From contig OY756967.1 in assembly GCA_963580455.1 (NCBI GenBank), forward strand, positions 9,260,501 to 9,324,500: a stretch of 64,000 nucleotides of DNA, given 5' to 3'. The position numbers and the translations under genes were made by a program. This DNA is from Euonymus europaeus (lineage: Eukaryota; Streptophyta; Magnoliopsida; Celastrales; Celastraceae). Each line of letters begins with the position of its first letter. Positions within the stretch are counted from its first letter, which is position 1. The notes beneath the pieces were generated by a model, which was not told the DNA's origin, ran no database searches, and worked only from the letters and a program-made list of their open reading frames with translations. Of this stretch, positions 37,801-51,500 are shown piece by piece.

Positions 37801-40401
37801 CCAAATTGGTCAAAACCTTTAAAAGATCCTCCAGAAAGATAGTTGAGCATTTTCGAACCCTCGAACTTCGTCAATCCACACTTTTTATTGTTATATTAAC
37901 TCTAATTTGACGAGAATACGCTCTCAAATTATATTCCGTTGCAAAAGTTGAATTTTCATTTAAAATTAGAGAAAACCTTTAACAGAACCTTCAAAAAGAG
38001 AGTTGAGCTATTTCGAACGGTCAAAGTTGATCAGTATACACTTTTTATTTTTAGTTTATGTCTAATTTTAAAAGAATAGGCTACGTAGATTGTTGTTTTC
38101 TTGCCAAAAGATGAACTTTTATTCCAAATTGAACGAAACCTTTAAAACATCCTTCATGGAGAGAGTTGATAATGTCCGAACCCTCGATGTTCATCATTGC
38201 ACACCTTTTATTATTATTTCGTGTCTAATTTTAAGAGAATAGGCTTCCTAGATTGTTTTGGTGCCAAAACATGAGCTTTCATTCCAAATTGGTGAAAACC
38301 TTTAAAAGATCCTCTACAAAGGGAGTTGAGCATTTTTGAACCCTCGAAGTTCGTCATTGCACACTTTTTATTGTTATTTTAAGTCCAATTTTACGAGAAT
38401 ACGCTCCTTAATTTGTTTCATTGCAAAGGACGAACATTCATTCCAAATTAGAGAAAACCTTTTAAAAAACCTTCATGGAGAGAGTTGAACTATTTCGTAC
38501 GGTCAAAGTTAATCGGTATACATTTTTTATTGGTATTTTATCTCTAATTTTAAGAGAATAGGCTCCTCAGATTGTTTTCTTTCTAAAAGATGAACTTTTA
38601 TTTCAAATTGGACGAAACCTTCAAAACATCCTTCATGGAAAGAGTTGAGCATTTTCGAACCCTCGAAGTTCATCATTGCACACTTTTTATTGTTATTTTA
38701 TGTCTAATTTTAAGACAATAGGCTTCCCAGATTGTTTTAGTGCCAAAAGATGAACTTTGATTCTAAATTGGTCAAAACATTTGAAAGATCCTCCATGGAA
38801 AGAGTTGAGCATTTCCGAACCCTCGAGGTTCATAATTCCACACTTATTATTGTCATTTTATGTCTAATTTTACGAGAATAGGCTCCTTAAGTTGTTTCAT
38901 TTCAAAAGACGAACTTTCATTCCAAATTAGAGAAAACTTTTAAAGGATCCTCTATGGAGAGAGTCGAGCATTTCCGAACCCTCAAAGTTTATCTTTGCAC
39001 ACATTTTTTTTTTATGTCTAATTTTAAAAGAATAGGCTCCTTAGATTGTTTCGTTGCCAAAAGCTTAACTTTCAATCCAGATTGGATAAAACCTTTAAAA
39101 CATCATCGAAGGAGAGAGTTGAACATTAACGAACCTGCGAGGTTCATTATTATTGCACACTTTTTATTGTTATTTTATGTCTAATTTTAAGACAATAGGC
39201 TTCCCAGATTGTTTTAGTGCCAAAAGATGAACTTTGATTCTAAATTGGTCAAAACATTTGAAAGATCCTCCGTGGAAAGAGTTGAGCATTTCCGAACCCT
39301 CGAGGTTCGTAATTCCACACTTATTATTGTCATTTAATGTCTAATTTTACGAGAATAGGCTTCCAAAGTTGTTTCGTTTCAAAAGACGAACTTTCATTAC
39401 AAATTAGAGAACTTTTAAAGGATCCTCCATGGAGAGAGTCGAGCATTTCCAAACCCTCAAAGTTTAACTTTGCACACGTTTTTTTTTTATGTCTAATTTT
39501 AAAAGAATAGGCTCCTTAGATTGTTTCATTGCCAAAAGATTAACTTTCAATCCAGATTGGATAAAACCTTTAAAAGATCCTCGAAGGAGAGAGTTGAGCA
39601 TTAACGAACCCGCGAGGTTCATTATTATTGCACACTTTTTATTGTTATTTTATGTCTAATTTTACGAGAATAGGCTCCTTATATTGTTTCGTTGCAAAAG
39701 ACGAACTTTCATTCCAAATTAGAGAAAACCTTTTAAAGAACCTTCATGGAGAGAGTTGAGCTATTTCGAACCGTCAAAGTTGATCGGTATACAGTTTTTA
39801 TTGTTATTTTATGTCTAATTTTAAGAGAATAGGCTCCTTAGACTGCTTGTTGCCAAGAGATGAACTTTTATTCCTAATTGGGAGAAACCTTTAAAACATC
39901 CTTCATGGAGAGAGTTGAGCAATTCCAAACCCTCGAAGTTCATTATTGCACGCCTTTTATTGTTATTTTATGTCTAATTTTAAGAGAATAGGCTTCCTAG
40001 ATTGTTCTGGTGCCAAAACATGAGCTTTCATTCCAAATTGGTCAAAACCTTTAAAAGATCCTCCATAAAGACAGTTGAGCATTTTCGAACACTCGGACTT
40101 CGTCATTCCACACTTTTTATTGTTATATTAAGTTTAATTTTACGAGAATACGCTCTTAAATTATATTCCGTTGCAAAAGATGAATTTTCTCTCAAAATTA
40201 GAGAAAACCCTTAACAGAACCTTCAAGGAGAGAGTTGAGCTATTTCGAACGGTCAATGTTGATAAGTATACACTTTTTATTGTTATTTTATGTCTAATTT
40301 TAAAAGAATAGGCTACGTAGATCGTTGTTTTCTTGCCAAAAGATGAACTTTTATTCCAAATTGGACGAAACCTTTAAAACATCCTTCATGGAGAGAGTTG
40401 A
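31812..40401. repeat. 2,715-bp 17-mer HOR, three copies plus partial
   Basis: Copies start at 31812, 34527, 37242 and 39957 (partial), each exactly 2715 bp from the next. Order: A B C/K A B C D E F G H I G H I J K. It equals the 14-mer plus an extra A-B-C/K trimer, where C/K is a hybrid monomer that starts as C and ends as K. The second and third copies agree at every diagnostic variant I compared from about 34375 to 37323 against 37090 to 40037 (for example 'gttgataagtatac', 'gtcaatccacac', 'attggtatttta'). The first copy differs at many sites. Confidence 0.93.
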
Positions 40402-42554
40402 TGTCACACCCCGTTTCCGGAAACGCGACTGGGTGCTCTCTCCGCACCCTTCCTAGGTCACTAGTGTGAACATCCGGGATCAACCGGAAATCCGGCGGCA
40501 CCTCCCCATATATCGGAGAGTGCCCACCTGCATCAGAAACGCAGCAACAACAACATCACACTAGCAACCTAGCAAACATAGGCCTCGGGCCTCAACCTTA
40601 TGCAATCCTGACCCTAGGCCTCAGGCCATCCACTACCAGCATGCACAAACTGATGGCATCACATATAAATCAACAAACAGATTTATAACACATCAAATAT
40701 AACCATATATCAACATCTACATCCACCTACAAGCACCACCGTGCCAAATGGTTATATTCTCTCAACATAGATATACTACATACACCCACATGCATAGAGT
40801 ATATCTCTAGCACCCTATTCTATCCAGGGCCATCCATGACACGACCTGCTCACCGATCCGTAGCACCAGTACCTGTACCAGTGTCTCCTGTGGAGGAAGA
40901 AAGTAAAGGAGTGAGCTAGAAGCTCAGTAGGGTATGAAGTAAACATCAATATAGGTAGAACCAAAAGGAAGCAATGCATCAATATGTAACTACCACATGA
41001 ACGTATACTCAACAAATTCACATCAACATTTATCCGGACAACCCTTTCGGAGCATAACAACCACAATATCATTGCAACTCAATGAAATATTGCACGGGAG
41101 CAAGCTCACCACAACCAACCACTCCTAGCATCATCCGGTTGCGTGAACCTATCACGCCCGCACCCCACAAGGCAAGTCACTCTTGACCTTACCCCTAGTA
41201 CGTTATCCTACTTGGAGTTCACATGACTCAGTGGTAACTCTCATCACCTCGTCATCCCCCCAAGTAGCTTTCAAGAAACCTAAAGGTTCCCGAGTCCATA
41301 CCCGGTCCCCCATGCAATTCTAATGCATTATGTCATGACATGCTGAATAGATATATATATGAACAACCTACATATATATATATATACATAACTACCATGA
41401 TGCATGAACAAAAATCACATCGTGTCCATAGGAGATGGAACACACACACTCGGGTCATGCAACATCAATAATCAACAAGAATCACAACTAGGGTTCGTTT
41501 CCCCTGAGGAGCAATTAAGGCGGAAACACAAATGGAACGACCAATGAGGAATCGAAAAGCTCTTTACATATCGAAAACGAACGATAGAAATAATGGTTGG
41601 AAATCCCCTACCTCGTGTCGAGTAAATTACCACAATTTCCCAAATTTCGTTCCTAGGGTTTCGGTTTGCCCAAACCTACAATGTGGCATAGCCGAACCCT
41701 CATAAGCATCAATAAACAACCAACAACTCATATAAACATCAATTCAATCCATAAATTCGAAATTACTCACCTTCTCTCTCTAGAAATATCTCCAAAATCC
41801 TCCAAACTCAACCCAAGCCCAACTCTACTCCAAATCACAAACCAATTTACATAAACATCCAAAATCAACCTATAAACAATATATCTAAAGCATAGCACTC
41901 AACTCTTCAAGAATCTAGCAAATCTAGAAAAACCTAGAATTTACAAAAACTATGAAAAACTTACCAAATCACTTGAATCAACCTTGAATCTTCCTTACTT
42001 AGCTTCAAGGATCATCAATCCACAATCTACAAGTCAATCTCTTGCCAAAATCTCCTTCTCTCTCTTCTTCTCTCTCACTTTCTCTCTCTAGTCGGGCTCC
42101 CAAGAAGAAAATATGCAGGAAATGTCTGAAACTAAGCTTAAAAACTGATTTCCCGATAACCGACCGGACGCCCCAAGTGACCGTCCGGACGCTTCACTGT
42201 TCTCTCAACACTCTGCCCACCTCGTAGGCTTAACCGTCCGGACGGTCTACTGTTCACAGCACCAAAATTTTCTCTAAAAATGAATCTGCCCCAGTTCCTT
42301 CACAAACCGTTCGGACGGCTGTTTTAACCGTCCGGACGGTTCCAGCTTTCCAGAAACCCAGTTTTTCTCACTTTTATTTTCCGGCTCGGTTCAAGCTTCG
42401 ATTTGATATATTACGGGCCCGAAACGGACCAGTATACTAAATATTATGCCCCATTTACCGAACCAAGCTCCAAAACTATTTTTCTATGATTCCGTACCTC
42501 ACGGATCATCCGCATTTCGACTCAAAACTAAAATTTTTGGGTCGGGGTTTCACA
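40402..42554 (-). mobile_element. Solo LTR, family 3 (2153 bp), mosaic
   Basis: Plus-strand ends are TGTCACACCCCG and CGGGGTTTCACA; the target duplication is GTTGA (40397-40401 and 42555-42559). No coding region is present. Minus orientation is inferred because, read from the right, it ends GGGGTGTGACA like the chromovirus LTR, and the 'CCCTACTGAGCTTCTAGCTCAC' type block (around 40913) sits towards the 3' part as in the chromovirus. The left half closely matches the solo LTR at 58835, while the right half from about 41200 closely matches the one at 52675. The U3 side carries CCGTCCGGACGG palindromes (42229-42350). Confidence 0.9.
42160..42350 (-). promoter_or_regulatory. CCGTCCGGACGG palindrome cluster in LTR family 3
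   Basis: Perfect or near copies of the 12-bp palindrome CCGTCCGGACGG lie near 42180, 42230, 42306 (one mismatch) and 42329, with a half copy near 42161. Spacer words such as 'ctactgttcacag' recur with them. They are on the U3 side if the LTR is minus strand. Equivalent clusters occur in the two sister LTRs. A regulatory role is a guess from symmetry, repetition and position. Confidence 0.5.
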
Positions 42555-45500
42555 GTTGAGCAATTCCAAACCCTCGAAGTTCATCATTGCACGCCTTTTA
42601 TTTTTATTTTATGTCTAATTTTAAAAGAATAGGATTCCTAGATTGTTCTGGTGCCAAAACATGAGCTTTCATTCCAAATTGGTCAAAACCTTTAAAAGAT
42701 CCTCCAGAAAGACAGTTGAGCATTAACGAACCCGCGAGGTTCATTATTATTGCACACTTTTTATTGTTATTTTATGTCTAATTTTACGAGAATAGGCTCC
42801 TTATATTGTTTCGTTGCAAAAGATAAACTTTCATTCCAAATTAGAGAAAACCTTTTAAAGAACCTTCTTGGAGAGAGTTGAGCTATTTCGAACCGTCAAA
42901 GTTGATCGGTATACACATTTTATTGTTATTTTATGTCTAATTTTAAGAGAATAGGCTCCTTAGACTATTTTTTTGCCAAGAGATGAACTTTTATTCCTAA
43001 TTGGGAGAAACCTTTAAAACATCCTTCATGGAGAGAGTTGAGCAATTCCAAACCCTCGAAGTTCATCATTGAACGCCTTTTATTGTTATTTTATGTCTAA
43101 TTTTAAGAGAATAGGCTTCCTAGATTGTTCTGGTGCCAAAACATGAGCTTTCATTCCAAATTGGTCAAAACCTTTAAAAGATCCTCCACAAAGACAGTTG
43201 AGCATTTTCGAACCCTCGGACTTCGTCATTCCACACTTTTTATTGTTATATTAAGTCTAATTTTACGAGAATACGCTCTTAAATTATATTCCATTGCAAA
43301 AGATGAATTTTCTCTCAAAATTAGAGAAAACCCTTAACAGAACCTTCAAGGAGAGAGTTGAGCTATTTTGAACGGTCAAAGTTGATAAGTATACACTTTT
43401 TATTGTTATTTTATGTCAAATTTTAAAAGAATGGGCTAAGTAGATCGTTTTTTCTTGCCAAAAGATGAACTTTTATTCCAAATTGGACGAAACCTTTAAA
43501 ACATCCTTCATGGAGAGAGTTGAGAAATTCCAAACCCTCGAAGTTCATCATTGCACGCCTTTTATTGTTATTTTATGTCTAATTTTAAGAGAATAGGATT
43601 CCTAGATTGTTCTGGTGCCAAAACATGAGCTTTCATTCCAAATTGGTCAAAACCTTTAAAAGATCCTCCAGAAAGATAGTTGAGCATTTTCGAACCCTCG
43701 GACTTCGTCATTCCACACTTTTTATTGTTATATTAAGTCTAATTTCACGAGAATACGCTCTTAAAATATATTCCGTTGCAAAAGATGAATTTTCTCTCAA
43801 AATTAGAGAAAACCCTTAACAGAACCTTCAAGGAGAGAGTTGAGCTATTTCGAACGGTCAAAGTTGATCGGTATAAACTTTTTATTGTTATTTTATGTCT
43901 AATTTTAAAAGAATAGGCTACATAGATTGTTGTTTTCTTGCCAAAAGATGAACATTTATACCAAATTGGACGAAACCTTTAAAACATCCTTCATGGAGAG
44001 AGTTGATAAATTCCGAACCCTCGATGTTCATCATTGCACACCTTTTATTGTTATTTCGTGTCTAATTTTAAGAGAATAGGCTTCCTAGATAGTTTTGGTG
44101 CCAAAACATGAGCTTTCATTCCAAATTGGTGAAAACCTTTAAAAGATCCTCTACAAAGGGAGTTGAGCATTTTCGAACCCTCGAAGTTCGTCATTGCACA
44201 CTTTTTATTGTTATTTTAAGTCCAATTTTACGAGAATACACTCCTCAATTTGTTTCATTGCAAAGGACGAACATTCATTCCAAATTAGAGAAAACCTTTT
44301 AAAAAACCTTCATGGACAGAGTTGAACTATTTCGAACGGTCAAAGTTGATCGGTATACACTTTTTATTGTTATTTTATCTCTAATTTTAAGAGAATAGGC
44401 TCCTCAGATTGTTTTCTTTCTAAAAGATGAACTTTTATTTCAAATTGGACGAAACCTTCAAAACATCCTTCATGGAGAGAGTTGAGCATTTTCGAACCCT
44501 CGAAGTTCATCATTGCACACTTTTTATTGTTATTTTATGTCTAATTTTAAGACAATAGGCTTCCCAGATTGTTTTAGTGCCAAAAGATGAACTTTGATTC
44601 TAAATTGGTCAAAACATTTGAAAGATCCTCCATGGAAATAGTTGAGCATTTCCGAACCCTCGAGGTTCATAATTCCACACTTATTATTGTCATTTTATGT
44701 CTAATTTTAAGAGAATAGGCTCCTTAGATTGTTTCATTGCCAAAAGATTAACTTTCATTCCAGATTGGATAAAACCTTTAAAAGATCCTCGAAGGAGAGA
44801 GTGGAACATTAACGAACCCGCGAGGTTCATTATTATTGCACACTTTTTATTGTTATATTATGTCTAGATTTTCGAGAATAGGCTCCTTATATTGTTTCGT
44901 TGCAAAAGACGAACTTTCATTCCAAATTAGAGAAAACCTTTTAAAGAACTTTCATGGAGAGAGTTGAGCTATTTCGAACCGTCAAAGTTGATCGGTGTAC
45001 ACTTTTTATTGTTAATTTATGTCTAATTTTAAGAGAATAGGCTCCTTAGACTGTTTTTTTGCCCAGAGATGAACTTTTATTCCTAATTGGGAGAAACCTT
45101 TAAAACATCCTTCATGGAGAGAGTTGAGCAATTCCAAACCCTCGAAGTTCATCATTGAACGCCTTTTATTGTTATTTTATGTCTAATTTTAAGAGAATAG
45201 GCTTCCTAGATTGTTCTGGTGCCAAAACATGAGCTTTCATTCCAAATTGGTCAAAACCTTTAAAAGATCCTCCATAAAGACAGTTGAGCATTTTCGAACC
45301 CTCGGACTTCGTCATTCCACACTTTTTATTGTTATATTAAGTCTAATTTTACGAGAATACGCTCTTAAATTATATTCCGTTGCAAAAGATGAATTTTCTC
45401 TCAAAATTAGAGAAAATCCTTAACAGAACCTTCAAGGAGAGAGTTGAGCTATTTCGAACGGTCAAAGTTGATCAGTATACACTTTTTATTGTTATTTTTT

Positions 45501-48500
45501 GTCTAATTTTAAAAGAATAGGCTACGTAGATTTTTTTTTCTTGCCAAACTATGAACTTTTATTCCAAATTGGACGAAACCTTTAAAACATCCTTCATGGA
45601 GAGAGTTGATAAAGTCCGAACCCTCGATGTTCATCATTGCATACCTTTTATTGTTATTTCGTGTCTAATTTTTAGAGAATAGGCTTCCTAGATTGTTTTG
45701 GTGCCAAAACATGAGCTTTCATTCCAAATTGGTGAAAAACCTTTAAAAGATCCTCTACAAAGGGAGTTGAGCATTTTCGAACCCTCGAAGTCCATCATTG
45801 CACACTTTTTACTGTTATTTTAAGTCCAATTTTACGAGAATACGCTCCTTAATTTGTTTCATTGCAAAGGACGAACATTCATTCCAAAATAGAGAAAACC
45901 TTTTAAAAAACCTTCATGGAGAGAGTTGAACTATTTCGAACGGTCAAAGTTGATCGGTATACACTTTTTGTTGTTATTTTATCTTTAATTTTAAGAGAAT
46001 AGGCTCCTCAGATTGTTTTCTTTCTAAAAGATGAACTTTTATTTCAAATTGGACGAAACCTTCAAAACATCCTTCATGGAGAGAGTTCAGCATTTTCGAA
46101 CCCTCGAAGTTCATCATTGCACACTTTTTATTGTTATTTTACGTCTAATTTTATGACAATAGGCTTCCCAGATTGTTTTAGTGCCAAAAGATGAACTTTG
46201 ATTCTAAATTGGTCAAAACATTTGAAAGATTCTCCATGGAAAGAGTTGCGCATTTCCGAACCCTCGAGGTTCATAATTCCACACTTATTATTGTCATTTA
46301 ATGTCTAATTTTACGAGAATAGGTACCCTAAGTTGTTTCATTTCAAAAGATGAACTTTCATTCCAAATTAAAGAACATTTAAAGGATCCTCCATGGAGAG
46401 AGTCGAGCATTTCCGAACCCTCAAAGTTTAGCTTTGCACACGTTTTATTATTTTTTTTATGTCTAATTTTAAGAGAATAGGCTCCTTAGATTGTATCATT
46501 GCCAAAAGATTAACTTTCAATCAAGATTGGATAAAACCTTAAAAAGATCCTCGAAGGAGAGAGTTGAGCATTAACGAACCCGAGAGGTTCATTATTATTG
46601 CACACTTTTTATTGTTATTTATGTCTAATTTTACGAGAATAGGCTCCTTATATTGTTTCATTGCAAAAGACGAACTTTCATTCCAAATTAGAGAAAACCT
46701 TTTAAAGACCCTTCATCGAGAGAGTTGAGCTATTTCGAACCGTCAAAGTTGATCGGTATACACTTTTTATTGTTATTTTATGTCTAATTTTAAGAGAATA
46801 GGCTCCTTAGACTGTTTTTTTGTCAAGAGATGAACTTTTATTCCTAATTGGGAGAAACCTTTAAAACATCCTTCATGGAGAGAGTTGAGCAATTCCAAAC
46901 CCTCGAAGTTCATCACTGCACACCTTTTATTGTTATTTTATGTCTAATTTTAAGAGAATAGGCTTCCTAGATTGTTTTGGTGCGAAAACATGAGCTTTCA
47001 TTCAAAATTGGTGAAAACCTTTAAAATATCCTCTATAAAGGGAGTTGAGCATTTTCGAATCCTCGAAGTTCGTCATTGCACACCTTTTATTGTTATTTTA
47101 TGTCTAATTTTAAGACAATAGGCTTCCCAGATTGTTTTAGTGCCAAAAGATGAACTTTGATTCTAAATTGGTCAAAACATTTGAAAGATCCTCCATGGAA
47201 AGAGTTGAGCATTAACGAACCCGCGAGGTTCATTATTATTGCACACTTTTTATTGTTGTTTTTTGTATAATTTTACGAGAATAGGCTCCTTATATTGTTT
47301 CGTTGCAAAAGACGAACTTTCATTCCAAATTAGAGAAAAGCTTTTAAAGAACCTTCATTGAGAGAGTTGAGCTATTTCGAACCGTCAAAGTTGATCGGTA
47401 TACACTTTTTATTGTTATTTTATGTCTAATTTTAAGAGAATAGGCTCCTTAGACTGTTTTTTTGCCAAGAGATGAACTTTTATTCCTAATTGGGAGAAAC
47501 CTTTAAAACATCCTTCGTGGAGAGAGTTGAGGAATTCCAAACCCTCGAAGTTCATCAATGCACGCCTTTTATTGTTATTTGATGTCTAATTTTAAGAGAA
47601 TAGGCTTTCTAGATTGTTTTCGTGGCAAAAGATGAGCTTTCATTCCAAATTGGTGAAAACCTTTAAAAGATCCTCTACAAAGGGACTTGAGCATTTTCGA
47701 ACCCTCGAAGTTCGTCATTGCATACTTTTTATTGTTATATTAAGTCTAATTTTACGAGAATACGCTCCTTAATTTGTTGCATTGCAAAGGATGAATTTTC
47801 ATTCAAAATTAGAGAAAACCTTTAACAGAACCTTCATGGAGAGAGTTGATCTATTTTGAACGGTCAAAGTTGATCGGTATACACTTTTTATTGTTATTTT
47901 ATGTCTAATTTTAAGAGAATAGGCTACGTAGATTGTTGTTTTCTTGCCAAAAGATGAACTTTTATTCCAAATTGGACGAAACCTTTAAAACATCTTTCAT
48001 GGAGAGAGTTGATAAATTCCGAACCCTCGATATTCATCATTGCACAACTTTTATTGTTATTTCGTGTCTAATTTTAAGAGAATAGGCTTCCTAGATTGTT
48101 TTGGTGCCAAAACATGAGCTTTCATTCCAAATTGGTGAAAACCTTTAAAAGATCCTCTACAAAGGGAGTTGAGCATTTTCGAACCCTCGAAGTTCGTCAT
48201 TGAACACTTTTTATTGTTATTTTATGTCTAATTTTAAGACAATAGGCTTCCCAGATTGTTTTGGTGCCAAAAGATGAACTTTGATTCTAAATTGGTCAAA
48301 ACATTTGAAAGATCCTCCATGGAAAGAGTTGAGCATTAACGAACCCGCGAGGTTCATTATTATTGCACACTTTTTATTGTTATTTTATGTCTAATTTTAC
48401 GAGAATAGGCTCCTTATATTGTTTCGCTGCAAAAGACGAACTTTCATTCCAAATTAGAGAAAACCTTTTAAAGAACCTTCATGGAGAGAGTTGAGCTATT

Positions 48501-51500
48501 TCGAACCGTCAAAGTTGATCGGTATACACTTTTTATTGTTATTTTATGTCTAATTTTAGGAGAATAGGCTACTTAGACTGTTTTTTTGCCAAGAGATGAA
48601 CTTTTATTCCTAATTGGGAGAAACCTTTAAAACATCCTTCATGGAGAGAGTTGAGCAATTCCAAACCCTTGAAGTTCATCATTGCATGCCTTTTATTGTT
48701 ATTTGATGTCTAATTTTAAGAGAATAGGCTTCCTAGATTGTTTTGGTGGCAAAAGATAAGCTTTCATTCAAAATTGGTGAAAACCTTTAAAAGATCCTCT
48801 ACAAAGGGAGTTGAGCATTTTCGAACCCTCGAAGTTCGTCATTGCATACTTTTTATTGTTATATTAAGTCTAATTTTACGAGAATACGCTCCTTAATTTG
48901 TTGCATTGCAAAGCATGAATTTTCATTCAAAATTAGAGAAAGCCTTTAACAGAACCTTCATGGAGAGAGTTGATCTATTTCGAACGGTCGAAGTTGATCG
49001 GTATACACTTTTTATTGTTATTTTATGTCTAATTTTAAGAGAATAGGCTACGTAGATTGTTGTTTTCTTGCCAAAAGATGAACTTTTATTCCAAATTGGA
49101 CGAAACCTTTAAAACATCCTTCATGGAGAGACTTGATAAATTATGAACCCTCGATGTTCATCATTGCACACCTTTTACTGTTATTTCGTGTCTAATTTTA
49201 TGAGAATAGGCTTCCTAGATTGTTTTGGTGCCAAAACATGAGCTTTCATTCCAAATTGGTGAAAACCTTTAAAAGATCCTCTACAAAGGGAGTTGAGCAT
49301 TTTCGAACCCTCGAAGTTCGTCATTGCACACTTTTTATTGTTATTTTAAGTTCAATTTTACGAGAATACGCTCCTTAATTTGTTTCACTGCAAAGGACGA
49401 ACATTCATTCGAAATTAGAGAAAACGTTTTAAAAAACCTTCATGGAGAGAGTTGAACTATTTCGAACGGTCAAAGTTGATCGGTATACACTTTTTATTGT
49501 TATTTTATGTTTAATTTTAAAAGAATAGGCTCCTTAGATTGTTTTCTTTCTAAAAGATGAACTTTTATTTCAAATTGGACGAATACTTCAAAACATCCTT
49601 CACGGAGAGAGTTGAGCATTTTCGAACCCTCGATTCATTGCACACTTTTTATTGTTATTTCGTGTCTAATTTAAAGAGAATAGGCTTCCTAGATTGTTTT
49701 AGTGCCAAAAGATGAACTTTGATTGTAAATTGGTCAAAACATTTGAAAGATCCTCCATGGAAAAAATTGAGCATTTCCGAACCCTCGAGGTTCATAATTC
49801 CACACTTATTATTGTCATTTTATGTCTAATTTTACGAGAATAGGTTCCTTAAGTTGTTTCGTTTCAAAAGACGAACTTTCATTCCAAATTAGAGAAATCT
49901 TTTAAAGGATCCTCCATGGAGAGAGTCGAGCATTTCCGAACCCTCAAAGTTTATCTTTGCACACGTTTTATTATTTTTTTTATGTCTAATTTTAAGAGAA
50001 TAGTCTCCTTAGATTGTTTCATTGCCAAAAGATTAACTTTCAATCCAAATTGGATAAAACCTTTAAAAGATCCTCGAAGGAGAGAGTTGAGCATTAACGA
50101 ACCCGCGAGGTTCATTATTATTGCACACTTTTTATTGTTATTTTATGTCCAATTTTACGAGAATAGGCTCCTTATATTGTTTCGCAGCAAAAGACGAACT
50201 TTCATTCCAAATTAGAGAAAACCTTTTAAAGAACCTTCATGAAGAGAGTTGAGCAATTTTGAACCGTCAAAGTTGATCGGTATACACTTTTTATTGTTAT
50301 TTTGTATCAAATTTTAAGAGAATAGGCTACGTAGATTGTTGTTTTCTTGCCAAAAGATGAACTTTTATTCCAAATTGGACGAAACCTTTAAAACATCCTT
50401 CATGGAGAGAGTTGATAAATTCCGAACCCTCGATGTTCATCATTGCACACCTTTTATTGTTATTTCGTGTCTAATTTTAAGAGAATAGGCTTCCTAGATT
50501 GTTTTGGTGCCAAAACATGAGCTTTCATTCCAAATTGGTGAAAACCTTTAAAAGATCCTCTACAAAGGGAGTTGAGCATTTTCGAACCCTCGAAGTTCGT
50601 CATCGCACACTTTTTATTGTTATTTTATGTATAATTTTAAGACAATAGGCTTCCCAGATTGTTTTAGTGCCAAAAGATGAACTTTGATTCTAAATTGGTC
50701 AAAATATTTGAAAGATCCTCCATGGAAAGAGTTGAGCATTAACGAACCCGCGAGGTTCATTATTATTGCACACTTTTTATTGTTATTTTATGTCTAATTT
50801 TACGAGAATAGGCTCCTTATATTGTTTCGCTGCAAAAGACGAACTTTCATTCCAAATTAGAGAAAACCTTTTAAAGAACCTTCATGGAGAGAGTTGAGCT
50901 ATTTCGAACCGTCAAAGTTGATCGGTATACACTTTTTATTGTTATTTTATGTCTAATTTTAAGAGAATAGGATCCTTAGACTGTTTTTTTGCCAAGAGAT
51001 GAACTTTTATTCCTAATTGGGAGAAACCTTTAAAACATCCTTCATGGAGAGAGTTGAGCAATTCCGAACCCTCGAAGTTCAACATTGCACGCCTTTTATT
51101 GTTATTTGATGTCTAATTTTAAGAGAATAGGCTTCCTAGATTGTTTTGGTGGCAAAAGATGAGCTTTCATTCCAAATTGGTGAAAACCTTTAAAAGATCC
51201 TCTACAAAGGGAGTTGAGCATTTTCGAACCCTCGAAGTTCGTCATTGCATACTTTTTATTGTTATATTAAGTCTAATTTTACGAGAATACGCTCCTTAAT
51301 TTGTTGCATTGCAAAGGATGAATTTTATTTCAAAATTAGAGAAAACCTTTAATAGAACCTTCATGGAGAGAGTTGATCTATTTCGAACGGTCAAAGTTGA
51401 TCGGTATACACTTTTTATTGTTATTTTATGTCTAATTTTAAGAGAATAGGCTCATTAAACTTTTTTTTTTGCAAGAGATGAACTTTTATTCCTAATTGGG

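Larger units (their letters stand above)
24628..40401. repeat. Satellite array segment 3 (11-, 14- and 17-mer HORs)
   Basis: It begins in the G monomer split by the preceding solo LTR. Order: G H I J K, then a four-monomer block with hybrids (A/D, E, F/I, K) at about 25400-26041, then 11-mers at 26042-27806 and 27807-29570, a 14-mer (29571-31811), and three 17-mers plus a partial. It ends in a C monomer split by the solo LTR at 40402. Nothing but satellite is present. Confidence 0.94.
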
